Made by a program: the position numbers and the translations under genes. Source: Sphingomonas mucosissima (GTDB lineage Bacteria > Pseudomonadota > Alphaproteobacteria > Sphingomonadales > Sphingomonadaceae). Taken from it: a stretch of DNA of 64,000 nucleotides. A model generated the notes under the pieces. The model searched no databases. It was not told the DNA's origin and saw only the letters and a list, made by a program, of their open reading frames with translations. This document shows, in pieces, positions 1-8,465 of the stretch (its first letter is position 1; the number at the start of each line of letters is the position of its first letter). Where the stretch lies: contig NZ_NBBJ01000001.1 in assembly GCF_002197665.1 (NCBI RefSeq), positions 1,459,225 through 1,523,224 of the forward strand. The letters run 5' to 3'.

Positions 1-951
1 AACTACAATCATATCGAGCCGCTCGATCAGGCAGCGGAACAGCTCTACCGTGACGCCGGCTTCGCGCCCCGTCGCGTGCACGCCGGCCTGATCGCGCGTC
101 TGAAGGACCGACATGGCATCACCATCGCCCTCGCGGAGCCGGGCGCCGTCCAGCGCCGCTACGATCCCGCGAGCCGCACGTTGCACGTCTCGCCGGACCT
201 TCGCCCCGGGCAACAGGCGTTCCAGATGGCCACGCAGCTTGCCTTTCTCGAACTTGGTGACCTGATCGATCGTTTAGCCGACGATCCGATCCTCACCGGC
301 CCTGAGGCACGCCGGTTGGCCCGCATCGGCCTTGCCAATTACTTCGCTGGCGCGCTCCTCCTGCCCTACGGCGATTTCCTCGCGGCGGCCGAAGCGCAAG
401 CCTATGACATCGAAAGGCTCGGCCGCCACTTCGGGGTGGGGTTCGAAACGATCTGCCATCGCCTTTCCACGCTCCAGCGCCCCGAGGCGCGCGGCGTGCC
501 CTTCTTCTTCATCCGCGTCGACCGCGCGGGCAATATTTCCAAGCGCCAATCGGCGACGGACTTCCACTTCTCGCGGGTCGGCGGCAGCTGCCCCTTGTGG
601 AAGGTGTACGAGGCATTCGTACAGCCCGGCCGCGTGCTCCGCCAAGTCGCGCAAATGCCCGACGGTCGCACGTACCTCTGGGTGGCGCGCACCGTCCGTC
701 GGACTGCGGGCGCATTTGGCGAACCGGGCAAGACGTTCGCCATCGCTTTGGGTTGTGACATCCGGCACGCGCCCAAGCTCGTGTATTCGCGCGGCTTCGA
801 CCTCACGGATCCGAGCGCGGCCACGCCAATAGGCGTCGGCTGCAAGGTGTGCGAGCGAACGGCCTGCCCACAGCGCGCGTTTCCGATGATTGGCCGACCC
901 GTCGCCGCCGACGAGAACCGCGCGACGCTCACGCCTTATCCGGTGGCTTGA
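1..951 (+). CDS. ScfR-type transcriptional regulator, C-terminal part (5' end outside window)
   Basis: The reading frame is already open at base 1 and stops with TGA at 949-951, so only the C-terminal ~316 residues are seen. The tail holds a Cys cluster, GCKVCERTACPQRAFPMIG, which is the signature end of the short-chain fatty acyl / RamB-PrpR-like regulators (XRE helix-turn-helix, IrrE-like middle, DUF2083 C-terminus). The IrrE-like segment (QMATQLAFLE) lacks the HExxH metal motif, as expected for a regulator rather than a peptidase. The family senses acyl-CoA status and controls propionate, acetate or glyoxylate genes. The DNA-binding domain and target genes lie outside the window, so the exact role is unknown. 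A GTG at 76 could be read as a start, but the coding frame clearly continues upstream of it. Confidence 0.8.
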   Translation, partial: NYNHIEPLDQAAEQLYRDAGFAPRRVHAGLIARLKDRHGITIALAEPGAVQRRYDPASRTLHVSPDLRPGQQAFQMATQLAFLELGDLIDRLADDPILTGPEARRLARIGLANYFAGALLLPYGDFLAAAEAQAYDIERLGRHFGVGFETICHRLSTLQRPEARGVPFFFIRVDRAGNISKRQSATDFHFSRVGGSCPLWKVYEAFVQPGRVLRQVAQMPDGRTYLWVARTVRRTAGAFGEPGKTFAIALGCDIRHAPKLVYSRGFDLTDPSAATPIGVGCKVCERTACPQRAFPMIGRPVAADENRATLTPYPVA

Positions 952-1040
952 ACGAACGCCTGCGTTTCTGAACTGTCGGCTGACCGGTCCGACCGAGCAG
1001 GTTTTCGAAAGGCACTGAGGCGCGCTCAACATATCAACAC

Positions 1041-1059
1041 GATAATGAAAGTCGGTTGC
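1041..1059 (+). promoter_or_regulatory. Candidate Fur box upstream of the siderophore receptor
   Basis: The 19 bases GATAATGAAAGTCGGTTGC match the classical 19-bp Fur consensus at 13 positions by eye, including the whole left GATAATGA half. The site ends about 52 bases before the ATG of the receptor gene, a sensible place for iron repression. Alphaproteobacterial iron regulators may use other motifs, so this is a candidate only. Confidence 0.4.
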
Positions 1060-1111
1060 AATAGCGGAACTGCCCTTCTAACCGGCTGCGGACTGATTCC
1101 GGGAGGGCGTA

Positions 1112-3265
1112 ATGAGTGTCATAAGCGTGTTGCTGGCGAGTGCTGCCGCCGCTGTCGTTCCTGCGGAGACCACGCCGGAGCCGCAGCGTGACGACGACAT
1201 CGTGGTCACGGGTCAGCGCAGTGAAGGCAGCAACAACTACGGCGTTCAGACGCAGCGTACCGCCACGCGCATCCAGATGAGCCAGCGCGAGACCCCCCAG
1301 TCGATCAGCGTCGTCACCCGGGCTCAAATCGAGGATTTCCAGCTCAACGACGTGAATGCGCTGCTCAACACGGTGCCGGGTGTCAGCGTGCTCACCTCAG
1401 ATACCGACCGTATCTATTACTCGGCGCGCGGCTTCGACATTCAGACCTTTCAGATCGACGGCATAGGCCTTCCGTTCTCCTTCGGTATCCAGACGGGCTC
1501 GATTGACACCGCGGTGTATGATCGCATTGAGGTGGTGCGCGGCGCACCTGGCCTGTTGTCGCCCACCGGCAATCCGTCCGCGGTGGTCAATTTCATCCGC
1601 AAGCGCCCCTATCGAGACCTCAAGGCCTCCGGGAGCGTGCAATATGGTTCTTACGACAGTCTGCGGTTGGATGCCGATGTGAGCGTACCGCTGACGCAGG
1701 ATGGCTCCGTTCGCGCCCGGGCCGTCGGCGCATTCCTGGATACGGATAGCCACCTGGATCGCTACGGCCTCCGCCGGTGGACCGGCTATAGTATTGTCGA
1801 GGCCGATCTCGGCCCCAACACCGTTTTTAGCGCGGGCTACGGCCATCAGGATCACGGCAGCCGTGGCGCGATGTGGGGCGCCATCCCGCTTTATTATACC
1901 GATGGGACTCGGCTCGAATTCGATCGCACCTCAAACTATGCGCCGGAATGGTCATCCTGGGGGGTGGTGGAACGCCAGATCTTCGGGGATCTGACACATG
2001 AGTTCGGCAATGGCTGGACCGGAAAGCTGTCCGTACTGCGCCGCGCCAACAGCGAGGACGACCAGCTGTTCTATGTCTATGGCAATCCGGTGCGCGGCGC
2101 ACCGGGCGGCATCGACTTCGGCGATCCCGATAAACCGGACGATACGAAGGCGATCTTCAGCTATCCCGGCGCGTTTCGCGGTCAGACCCGCAACCTGACG
2201 ATCGACGCCTATCTCAGCGGCAAGCTGGCCGTGGGCGGGCGTGATCACGACGTGGTGCTTGGGCTTCAACGCGGCGCGGAGCGTTATCGCCAGTATTCGA
2301 GTTACGATTACAGCCAAGTCGGCATCCCGCTGTCGCTCGACACCTTCTTTGACGGCGCGTTCCCCCGCGTAAATTTTCCGACGCCCTACACGCTGAGCCT
2401 TGATACGCATTCGGTGCGCGAGACGGTTTATGGCCTAGTGCGTGTGAACCTTGCCGATCAGCTCAAGATCATGCTTGGCGGAAACTACACCCACGCCACG
2501 AGCGAGGGCGTGTCCTATAACACACCCCAAGCCTATGATCGTTCGCGCTTCTCGCCATTCGTCGGCGCGACGTTCGACCTATCATCGAACCTCAGCCTTT
2601 ATGGCAGCTATGCCAAGATCTTCCGTCCGCAAGTCGAGGTAAGCGCCACCAACGAGATCTTGCCGCCGATCGTCGGCGACAATCTTGAGGCGGGCATCAA
2701 GGGGGAATGGTTCGGCGGCCGCCTTTATGCGAGCGCAGCGCTGTTCCAGGCGCGGCAGAACAACACGGCATTCGGCCAGTTCGACCCTGCGCTTGGCCGC
2801 ACCGTCTTCGTCCCTGTCGATGCGAAGTCGCAGGGCGTCGAGCTCGAATTCGGCGGCGAGCTGGCCCCCGGCCTGCAAGCGACCGGGGGTTTCACGACGA
2901 TGCGAATTCGCGGCCAGAATGATCAACCCGAACGCACGTTCGTGCCCCGCAACCTCGGCCGGCTGAAGATCACCTATTCGCCGCCGGCGCTGCCGAGACT
3001 CAAGCTGGGTACGTCCGTCCAGTATCAGAGCGACTTCTATTTCGAGCCGGGCGGCCTGACGCCTGCGGGTGATCCGATCCGGCTCGAACAGGGTGATTAC
3101 GCACTGGTGGACCTGATGGGACGGTATGAGCTTAACGAGAAGCTGTCGGTGAGCGTGAACATCCGCAACGTCACGAACCACCGTCACCTCAGCGCGTTGA
3201 CCTTCGACCAGAGCTTCTACGGCCCACCGCGCACGGTGCTCGGCACCTTGAGCGTACGCTATTGA
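1112..3265 (+). CDS. TonB-dependent siderophore receptor (FhuE/FpvA type)
   Basis: This 717-residue outer-membrane protein should take up ferric siderophores using energy from TonB. A signal-like N-terminus is followed by the TonB box region (DDDIVVTGQR, about residues 27-36). The plug domain has the siderophore-receptor hallmark ETPQSISVVTR and the motif IEVVRGAPGLLSPTGNPSA. The remainder is a beta barrel ending in LGTLSVRY with a C-terminal aromatic, normal for barrel insertion. Length is typical for the family. The ATG at 1112 is preceded by GGGAGGG (1101-1107), a strong ribosome site. The upstream Fur-box-like sequence suggests iron control. The siderophore specificity cannot be told from sequence. 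Confidence 0.9.
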   Translation: MSVISVLLASAAAAVVPAETTPEPQRDDDIVVTGQRSEGSNNYGVQTQRTATRIQMSQRETPQSISVVTRAQIEDFQLNDVNALLNTVPGVSVLTSDTDRIYYSARGFDIQTFQIDGIGLPFSFGIQTGSIDTAVYDRIEVVRGAPGLLSPTGNPSAVVNFIRKRPYRDLKASGSVQYGSYDSLRLDADVSVPLTQDGSVRARAVGAFLDTDSHLDRYGLRRWTGYSIVEADLGPNTVFSAGYGHQDHGSRGAMWGAIPLYYTDGTRLEFDRTSNYAPEWSSWGVVERQIFGDLTHEFGNGWTGKLSVLRRANSEDDQLFYVYGNPVRGAPGGIDFGDPDKPDDTKAIFSYPGAFRGQTRNLTIDAYLSGKLAVGGRDHDVVLGLQRGAERYRQYSSYDYSQVGIPLSLDTFFDGAFPRVNFPTPYTLSLDTHSVRETVYGLVRVNLADQLKIMLGGNYTHATSEGVSYNTPQAYDRSRFSPFVGATFDLSSNLSLYGSYAKIFRPQVEVSATNEILPPIVGDNLEAGIKGEWFGGRLYASAALFQARQNNTAFGQFDPALGRTVFVPVDAKSQGVELEFGGELAPGLQATGGFTTMRIRGQNDQPERTFVPRNLGRLKITYSPPALPRLKLGTSVQYQSDFYFEPGGLTPAGDPIRLEQGDYALVDLMGRYELNEKLSVSVNIRNVTNHRHLSALTFDQSFYGPPRTVLGTLSVRY

Positions 3266-3447
3266 ACGATCCTGTAGAAAACTCTTCGTGGATCAGCGTT
3301 GACGTCCTGATTACCTCGTCAACGTAGAGCTCAGATGGGGAGAGAATGGCTTTTCGGACGTACTCCGTGACTTCGCGGTAGCTGTCCGTGGGGATTCTCA
3401 ACGAGCGGCTACCGCAACTCGCCTTTGTGACCGCCGGCGACGGCTAC

Positions 3448-4077
3448 TCAATGACGGCGAGCTTCGGCGTCGTCGCGGCGCTGCTCCACTAGTCGGTCCA
3501 ATGCCCGTTCGGCTGCGTCGACGAGAAAACCTGCGAGGCGTTCCGCGGTCCAGCCGATGATCGCGCCGATTGCAACGTCGGTGGGATAATGAGCACCGCG
3601 CGGCAGCTGGACAGCCGCGACCGCGGCCGCGCTCGACCGGGCGGCCAGGGCGAACTCGGGCGCCGTATGCGCGACCGCCTCTGCAACACTAACCGCTCCC
3701 GCGGTGTGACCGGAGGGAAAGGAGTTGAACCCAGTGTCGTCAGCGCCTCTGCCCGCTCCAACCTTGGCTTCCCCATCCTCCAACGCTTGGGCCGGCCGGG
3801 AGCGGTCGATAGAGCGCTTCAAAATGGTCTTGCCCCCAGTCGCAAGGGCATGTGCGACGAGCATTCTCGCCCCGGTCCGCGCGATGTCGCGCCGGCGAAG
3901 CAACGCACCCGCCGCGATCGTCGCCAGCGACAAGGCGACAAGCGGAGGCTGATCCGCAATCTCGCTTGCCGCACCCAAGAACGCCACTGGCTTGCGTTCG
4001 CGACTGGCAGCGACTGACCCGACCAACTCGTGTTCGGCCTTGGCGAGCTGCTCGACCTTGTTCTTGTTCTTTCCCAT
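3448..4077 (-). CDS. PAP2-family phosphatase
   Basis: A 209-residue protein with the PAP2 acid phosphatase signature. Motif 1 is KRSIDRSRP (KX6RP), motif 2 is FPSGHTA, and motif 3 is the region QLPRGAHYPTD. Such proteins dephosphorylate lipid phosphates or undecaprenyl pyrophosphate, usually at the membrane. The middle is hydrophobic and Ala-rich, consistent with several membrane segments, and the N-terminus is charged. In motif 3 the family has SR-x5-H-x3-D. Here the position six before the His is Gln, with an Arg three before it, so the usual catalytic Arg is displaced. It diverges from trmB with 64 bases between the starts. Substrate unknown. Confidence 0.8.
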   Translation of the reverse strand: MGKNKNKVEQLAKAEHELVGSVAASRERKPVAFLGAASEIADQPPLVALSLATIAAGALLRRRDIARTGARMLVAHALATGGKTILKRSIDRSRPAQALEDGEAKVGAGRGADDTGFNSFPSGHTAGAVSVAEAVAHTAPEFALAARSSAAAVAAVQLPRGAHYPTDVAIGAIIGWTAERLAGFLVDAAERALDRLVEQRRDDAEARRH

Positions 4078-4141
4078 GGCCGGCTACCAACGACGCTGGT
4101 GCCGCTTTGCTCCGCGACGGAGTGACGCTATCGAGCCGGCG

Positions 4142-4819
4142 ATGAACGATCCCGCCACCATCCGTCGGCTCTATGGTCGCGCGCAGGGCCACAAATTGCG
4201 CAAGGGACAAGCTGCACTTGTCGATGATCTCCTGCCCAAGGTGGCGGTGCCTGAGGGAGCGATTGACGCCGTTCGCCTGTTCGGGGACGAGAGGCCGCTG
4301 CGTCTAGAGATCGGCTTTGGCGCAGGCGAACATCTCGCTGCCCAGGCGGCTGCCCGGCCGGACACCGGCTTCATCGGATGCGAGCCTTTCCTGAACGGCG
4401 TGGTGGGTGCGCTTGGCCATATCCGCGACGGATCGCTCGGAAATGTGCGCCTGTACATGGGCGACGCCCTGGAAGTCGCTGAGCGACTGCCGGACGGGTC
4501 GCTGGATGCGGTGTACCTGCTGCATCCCGATCCCTGGCCCAAGGCGCGTCACGCGAAGCGGCGGATGATGAACCATGGCCCGCTTGACCTGATTGCAGCC
4601 AAGCTGAAGCCAGGCGCGCAGTTCCGACTGGGTACCGATGATCCGACATATTGCCGCTGGTCGATGATGATCATGGCGCAGCGCTCAGACTTCACGTGGC
4701 TTGCTGAGCGGCCCGGCGATTTCCTGGAGCGGCCGGCGGATTGGCCGGAGACACGGTATGAGCGAAAAGCCAGGGAGCAAGGGCACGAGGTGTGGTACAT
4801 GACCTTCCGCCGGAGTTGA
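4142..4819 (+). CDS. trmB: tRNA (guanine-N7-)-methyltransferase
   Basis: A 225-residue SAM-dependent methyltransferase that makes m7G46 in the tRNA variable loop. The SAM site LEIGFGAGEHLAAQA and the TrmB motif PDPWPKARHAKRR are both clear, followed by the C-terminal TDDPTYCRW region. The ATG at 4142 (MNDPATIRRLYGRAQGHKL) is chosen because it gives the normal family N-terminus. The open frame extends upstream to 3992, but that stretch overlaps the divergent phosphatase gene and has no family similarity. No strong Shine-Dalgarno is seen before 4142. Confidence 0.93.
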   Translation: MNDPATIRRLYGRAQGHKLRKGQAALVDDLLPKVAVPEGAIDAVRLFGDERPLRLEIGFGAGEHLAAQAAARPDTGFIGCEPFLNGVVGALGHIRDGSLGNVRLYMGDALEVAERLPDGSLDAVYLLHPDPWPKARHAKRRMMNHGPLDLIAAKLKPGAQFRLGTDDPTYCRWSMMIMAQRSDFTWLAERPGDFLERPADWPETRYERKAREQGHEVWYMTFRRS

Positions 4820-4981
4820 TGTGCCGATCCACGGCGCTACCGACCGAGGCTGTTTCCGTCACCGCTCCTGATAGCGGTTCTGGCCGGCAAGACTCGTCAG
4901 GGTTTACCGCGCGGCTGGTCTGACCCTGGGTGTGGGGCGGAATGGATCCGGCCGAGATCGGACAGTTCTGGCCGGAGTGCG

Positions 4982-5410
4982 TTATCTCGCGGCCGCGTCA
5001 ATTACCGCAGCGGTCATTCGAGAAAGACAGATGAGCTTTCCCGCATCATCCTCGATCCGGATCGTCCATACCTGCGTCGTTCGGCCGAGCTGCTCGGCCC
5101 GCGCGGTGGCATGGACGTAGCCGTCACGGGCAGCGCGGACGTGGTTCGCGTTGATGTCCAGGCCGACCGTGACCTTGCCGTCGGGAACAGCCATTGCGCC
5201 CGCGACCGACGCAACCGTTTCGGCCAGCACCACCGACGCGCCGCCATGAAGGCGCCCAAACGGCTGGTGCACTTACTTGCCAACCGGCATCCGGGCGCGC
5301 AGCCAATCGTCGCCACAATCAGTAAATTCGATCTCAAGCAGGCCGGGAAGAACGCCCTCCCCTAGGGCATTAAGCTGCACAAGTTCGATCGGGCGGGTCC
5401 AGATCGCCAT
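4982..5410 (-). pseudogene. PaaI-type hotdog thioesterase interrupted by one in-frame stop
   Basis: Read from ATG at 5410 the frame gives 45 codons (MAIWTRPIELVQL... ending RARMPVGK), a TAA at 5275-5273, then continues in the same frame from GTG at 5272 as VHQPFGRLHGGASVVLAETV to the stop at 4984-4982. The two halves join into one ordinary ~142-residue hotdog thioesterase with the catalytic region QPFGRLHGG. Nothing is missing except the one sense codon. The start overlaps the proS stop (TGATG), so it was translationally coupled to proS. It would hydrolyse acyl-CoA or aryl-CoA thioesters. The TAA may be a real nonsense mutation, a recoded or restarted site (TAAGTG), or a sequence error. Confidence 0.8.
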
Positions 5411-6945
5411 CAGTAGGACCTTCCGATCAGCACGCGCTCGACCGCCAGACCGCCAGTGAAGATGCAGGCAGCGCCGGGATGGCCGGTCTGCCCCATCGGT
5501 GCGTTGCGGATGGTGAGCTTCAGCGCCTTCAGCCGCTCGACCACCTTATCCAGCTCCGCGCCAGTCGGCCGCGACCACGCAACATCGGCCCAGCCCGGCT
5601 TGGCTGCGCTGTCGGCGAACATGGCCTCGACGCCGGCCCAGTCATCGACCGGGCTGATGCTGGTCTTCAGCCGCTCGGTCGCTTCTGCATGAAGCGCGAC
5701 CTGCACGTCCTCCAGCATTGCGCCGGCCTGTTCGACGAACGTCTCGCGCGTGACGATCGCGCTGTCGAGCTTGCCGTCCTCGCGGTACAAACGATCGCGG
5801 CGAACGACCGAGACGTTGCCGCCCGCCATGTCGCGCGGGCCGACCTCGACGATGATCGGCGCGCCCTTCTTCACCCAGCTCCAGCGCTTCGTCGCGGCCT
5901 TTGCGGGCTTAAGGTCGAGCAGCGCGCGGACCGGCTCACCCAGCGCGGTCTGCCGCGCGAGCGATGCCTGCAGCGCCTTGCAATAGTCGACCAGCTCGGC
6001 GTCCTCGGGCTTGTCGCGCAACATGGGGACGATCACCACCTGCCACGGCGCGATGCGCGGCGGCACGCGCAGGCCGTCGTCATCGCCATGCACCATGATG
6101 ACGCCGCCGATCATGCGGGTCGACACACCCCAGCTGGTGGTGTTGGCGTATTCGAGCTCGCCGTTCGCATTCTGGAAGCGGATGTTCTGCGCATGGGCGA
6201 AATTGGTGCCTAGGAAGTGGCTGGTACCCGCCTGGAGCGCCTTGCCGTCCTGCATCATCGCCTCGATCGAATAGGTCGCGACGGCACCGGGGAAGCGCTC
6301 ATTCTCCGGCTTCTCGCCAGCGATGACCGGAAGCGCCAGGCAGTTTTCGGCGAAGTCGCGATAGACTTCGAGCATCTTGAGCGTCTCTTCGCGCGCCTCG
6401 TCTGCGGTGGCGTGGGCCGTGTGCCCTTCCTGCCAGAGGAACTCGCTGGTGCGCAGGAACATGCGGGTGCGCATTTCCCAGCGGACGACATTGGCCCATT
6501 GGTTGATGAGCACGGGCAAGTCGCGCCACGACTGCACCCAGCGCGAGAAAGCGGTGCCGATCACCGTTTCGCTGGTTGGGCGAACGACCAGCGGCTCCTC
6601 CAGCTTCGCCTCGGGATCGGGGGTCAGGCCGCCCTTGCCATCGGCGACGAGGCGATGGTGGGTGACAACGGCCATCTCCTTCGCGAAGCCTTCGACATGC
6701 TCGGCCTCCTTCTCGAAATAGGAGAGCGGGATGAACAGCGGGAAATAGCAATTTTCGTGGCCGGTCGCCTTGATGCGATCGTCGAGCAGGCGCTGGATGC
6801 GTTCCCAGATGCCATAACCCCACGGCCGGATGACCATGCAGCCGCGCACGCCCGATTCCTCCGCGAGGTCGGCTTCCGAAATGACAGCCTGATACCAGGC
6901 GGCGAAATCCGCCTCGCGCGTGACGGGGAGTGCATGCTTGATCAT
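5410..6945 (-). CDS. proS: Prolyl-tRNA synthetase, short type without editing insert
   Basis: A 511-residue class II aminoacyl-tRNA synthetase that charges tRNA-Pro. Class II motifs are visible: motif 2 in the RWEMRTRMFLRTSEFLWQEG region, preceded by VVRPTSETVIG, and the downstream GTSHFLGTNFA. There is no room for the bacterial editing (INS) domain, and the protein ends with a C-terminal Tyr (GRSY). Both fit the archaeal/eukaryotic-like ProRS type that many alphaproteobacteria use. The frame is open to 7038, but the ATG at 6945 (MIKHALPVTREADF) matches the family start. The stop TGA shares its last base with the ATG of the downstream thioesterase. Confidence 0.92.
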   Translation of the reverse strand: MIKHALPVTREADFAAWYQAVISEADLAEESGVRGCMVIRPWGYGIWERIQRLLDDRIKATGHENCYFPLFIPLSYFEKEAEHVEGFAKEMAVVTHHRLVADGKGGLTPDPEAKLEEPLVVRPTSETVIGTAFSRWVQSWRDLPVLINQWANVVRWEMRTRMFLRTSEFLWQEGHTAHATADEAREETLKMLEVYRDFAENCLALPVIAGEKPENERFPGAVATYSIEAMMQDGKALQAGTSHFLGTNFAHAQNIRFQNANGELEYANTTSWGVSTRMIGGVIMVHGDDDGLRVPPRIAPWQVVIVPMLRDKPEDAELVDYCKALQASLARQTALGEPVRALLDLKPAKAATKRWSWVKKGAPIIVEVGPRDMAGGNVSVVRRDRLYREDGKLDSAIVTRETFVEQAGAMLEDVQVALHAEATERLKTSISPVDDWAGVEAMFADSAAKPGWADVAWSRPTGAELDKVVERLKALKLTIRNAPMGQTGHPGAACIFTGGLAVERVLIGRSY

Positions 6946-7312
6946 CAGGCGCGGATAGCGGCGGTTTAGCCCTGCTGCCAAGCGGGAGTTGCGCTGGGAG
7001 GCACGTACAACCAGACCAGCGACTTCCCGACGAGACACCGCCGTTCAAGCGGTCTGAGCCGTCTCCTATTCAGAAATCTAATCGTGCGAATATCGGACCC
7101 CGCATCAAGCACTGCGATGCACCATCGTGATAGTCAAACCACCCGCTTTGAACTCAAGCAGATCTCAGAGCCCTTCAGTCCGACATTCACACCGAAAGCG
7201 AGGCGATATATTTCCTCCATTCTGGACCTTTATTGCCGTATCTCTCCATTCAGATGCTAGTCCCGCTACCTTGTACGAAAATTATGAATACAGCTACAAA
7301 CGGGGAGGTTTC
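6946..7312. other. Intergenic stretch between proS and a small ORF
   Basis: No recognised gene. Much of 7120-7310 is visibly richer in A and T than the surrounding genes, fitting a divergent promoter region or foreign DNA. A possible -35-like TTGTAC lies at 7271-7276, without a confident -10 partner. Confidence 0.4.
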
Positions 7313-7480
7313 ATGAGCGACCGCATCACGTTCAATACGCTCAACATCTCGATCTACTGTATGTCGAACTTGGCTCAAGAATCCACTCTCGCAACCAAAA
7401 CGGAGACAAACGCACCGCCGAACGACCGCCGTACGACAAGGAAGCCTGCGTCGTCGCAGCCGCCGGGCTGCTGTAGATAA
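7313..7480 (+). CDS. Possible 55-residue peptide with Cys-Cys end
   Basis: Not recognised. The ATG at 7313 follows the strong ribosome site GGGGAGG (7302-7308) with good spacing, which is the main reason to believe it. The peptide starts MSDRITFNTLNISIYCMSNL, has a Thr/Asn/Arg/Lys-rich middle and ends SSQPPGCCR. There is no membrane segment or signal peptide. A leader-like front with a short Pro/Cys-rich tail recalls ribosomally made modified peptides, but no modification enzyme lies nearby: upstream is proS, downstream an EamA transporter. The frame extends upstream to 7127, but the ribosome site favours 7313. It may be a chance ORF. Confidence 0.35.
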   Translation: MSDRITFNTLNISIYCMSNLAQESTLATKTETNAPPNDRRTTRKPASSQPPGCCR

Positions 7481-7519
7481 GTCATTCCTATCGCTACAGC
7501 CCTGCCATATGCGGGCTGG

Positions 7520-8425
7520 ATGGCAGTTGGCTCAGAGTCTCTTTCGCACGCCATCGGCCTGCGCCTAACCTCCGTCGCGCTGTTTGCGACAATGAACGTC
7601 GTGATCAAACTGGCGGAGGCGCATGGCGCGGCGCTCGGCGAGATCTTGTTTTGGCGGCAATTCGGGGCAGCGCTGCTAGTCGGAGCGATCGTCGGTACAG
7701 GACCGGGCTTCGCCTCGCTCAAGACTCAGCGCTTCGGCGCGCATGTGCTGCGCTGCGTGATTGGGCTCACCGCCATGTCCCTGACTTTCTGGACGTTGCT
7801 GCTCCTGCCGCTCGCAGAGGCGACGACGATCGGGTTTTCCATGCCCATATTTGCGACCGTGCTGGGCGCACTGGTGCTTCACGAGGCGACGGGGTGGCGG
7901 CGGTGGGCCGCCGTGCTTGCGGGCTTCATCGGGGTGCTCATCGTGACGCAGCCGGGGGACGGGCACATCCCGCTGCTCGGAATAGCCACCGGGCTTGGTG
8001 CGGCGTTCTGCACCGCCTGCATCTCCATCCTGCTGCGTACCATCGGCAAGACGGAAGCGGGGCTCACGACCGTCTTCTGGTTCTCCACACTGTCGCTGGT
8101 GCCGCTGTCGCTGGTCTATGCCTCTTCGGTGAAGGCGCATCCGCCGCTGGTGTGGGCCTTGCTGCTCGCCATTGGGCTGCTCGGCGGCGTGGCGCAGATC
8201 GCAATGACGCGGTCGCTGCAATTGGGCGCCGTCAGCCTGGTCGTGCCGATGGACTATACCGCGCTCCTCTGGGCGACCCTGTTCGGCTGGTTGATGTTCG
8301 GGATGCTGCCGGTGCCGAGCACTTGGATTGGCGCGCCGATCATCATCGCGTCGGGGCTCTACATCGTGTGGCGTGAGCATGTGCGGCGGCAGAAAGCTAC
8401 GCGAGGCGCGATTTCGCAGGAGTGA
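7520..8425 (+). CDS. EamA/DMT-family transporter
   Basis: A 301-residue inner-membrane protein with about ten hydrophobic segments arranged as two EamA repeats, the usual design of the drug/metabolite transporter superfamily. The first repeat has FWRQFGAALLVGA and a LPLAEATTIGFSMPIF segment; the second has TRSLQLGAVSLVVPMDYTA, both typical of EamA members. The end is positively charged (REHVRRQK), as expected for a cytoplasmic tail. Substrate cannot be assigned. It starts 39 bases after the possible peptide gene on the same strand. Confidence 0.85.
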   Translation: MAVGSESLSHAIGLRLTSVALFATMNVVIKLAEAHGAALGEILFWRQFGAALLVGAIVGTGPGFASLKTQRFGAHVLRCVIGLTAMSLTFWTLLLLPLAEATTIGFSMPIFATVLGALVLHEATGWRRWAAVLAGFIGVLIVTQPGDGHIPLLGIATGLGAAFCTACISILLRTIGKTEAGLTTVFWFSTLSLVPLSLVYASSVKAHPPLVWALLLAIGLLGGVAQIAMTRSLQLGAVSLVVPMDYTALLWATLFGWLMFGMLPVPSTWIGAPIIIASGLYIVWREHVRRQKATRGAISQE

Positions 8426-8465
8426 GTGCTTGCGAGGACGGGCCTGATCGGACACCTAGTCTGCC

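Noticed and set aside
3189..3401. 70-codon minus-strand frame after the siderophore receptor
   Set aside because: Overlaps the receptor end, has no ribosome site and no likeness to known proteins.
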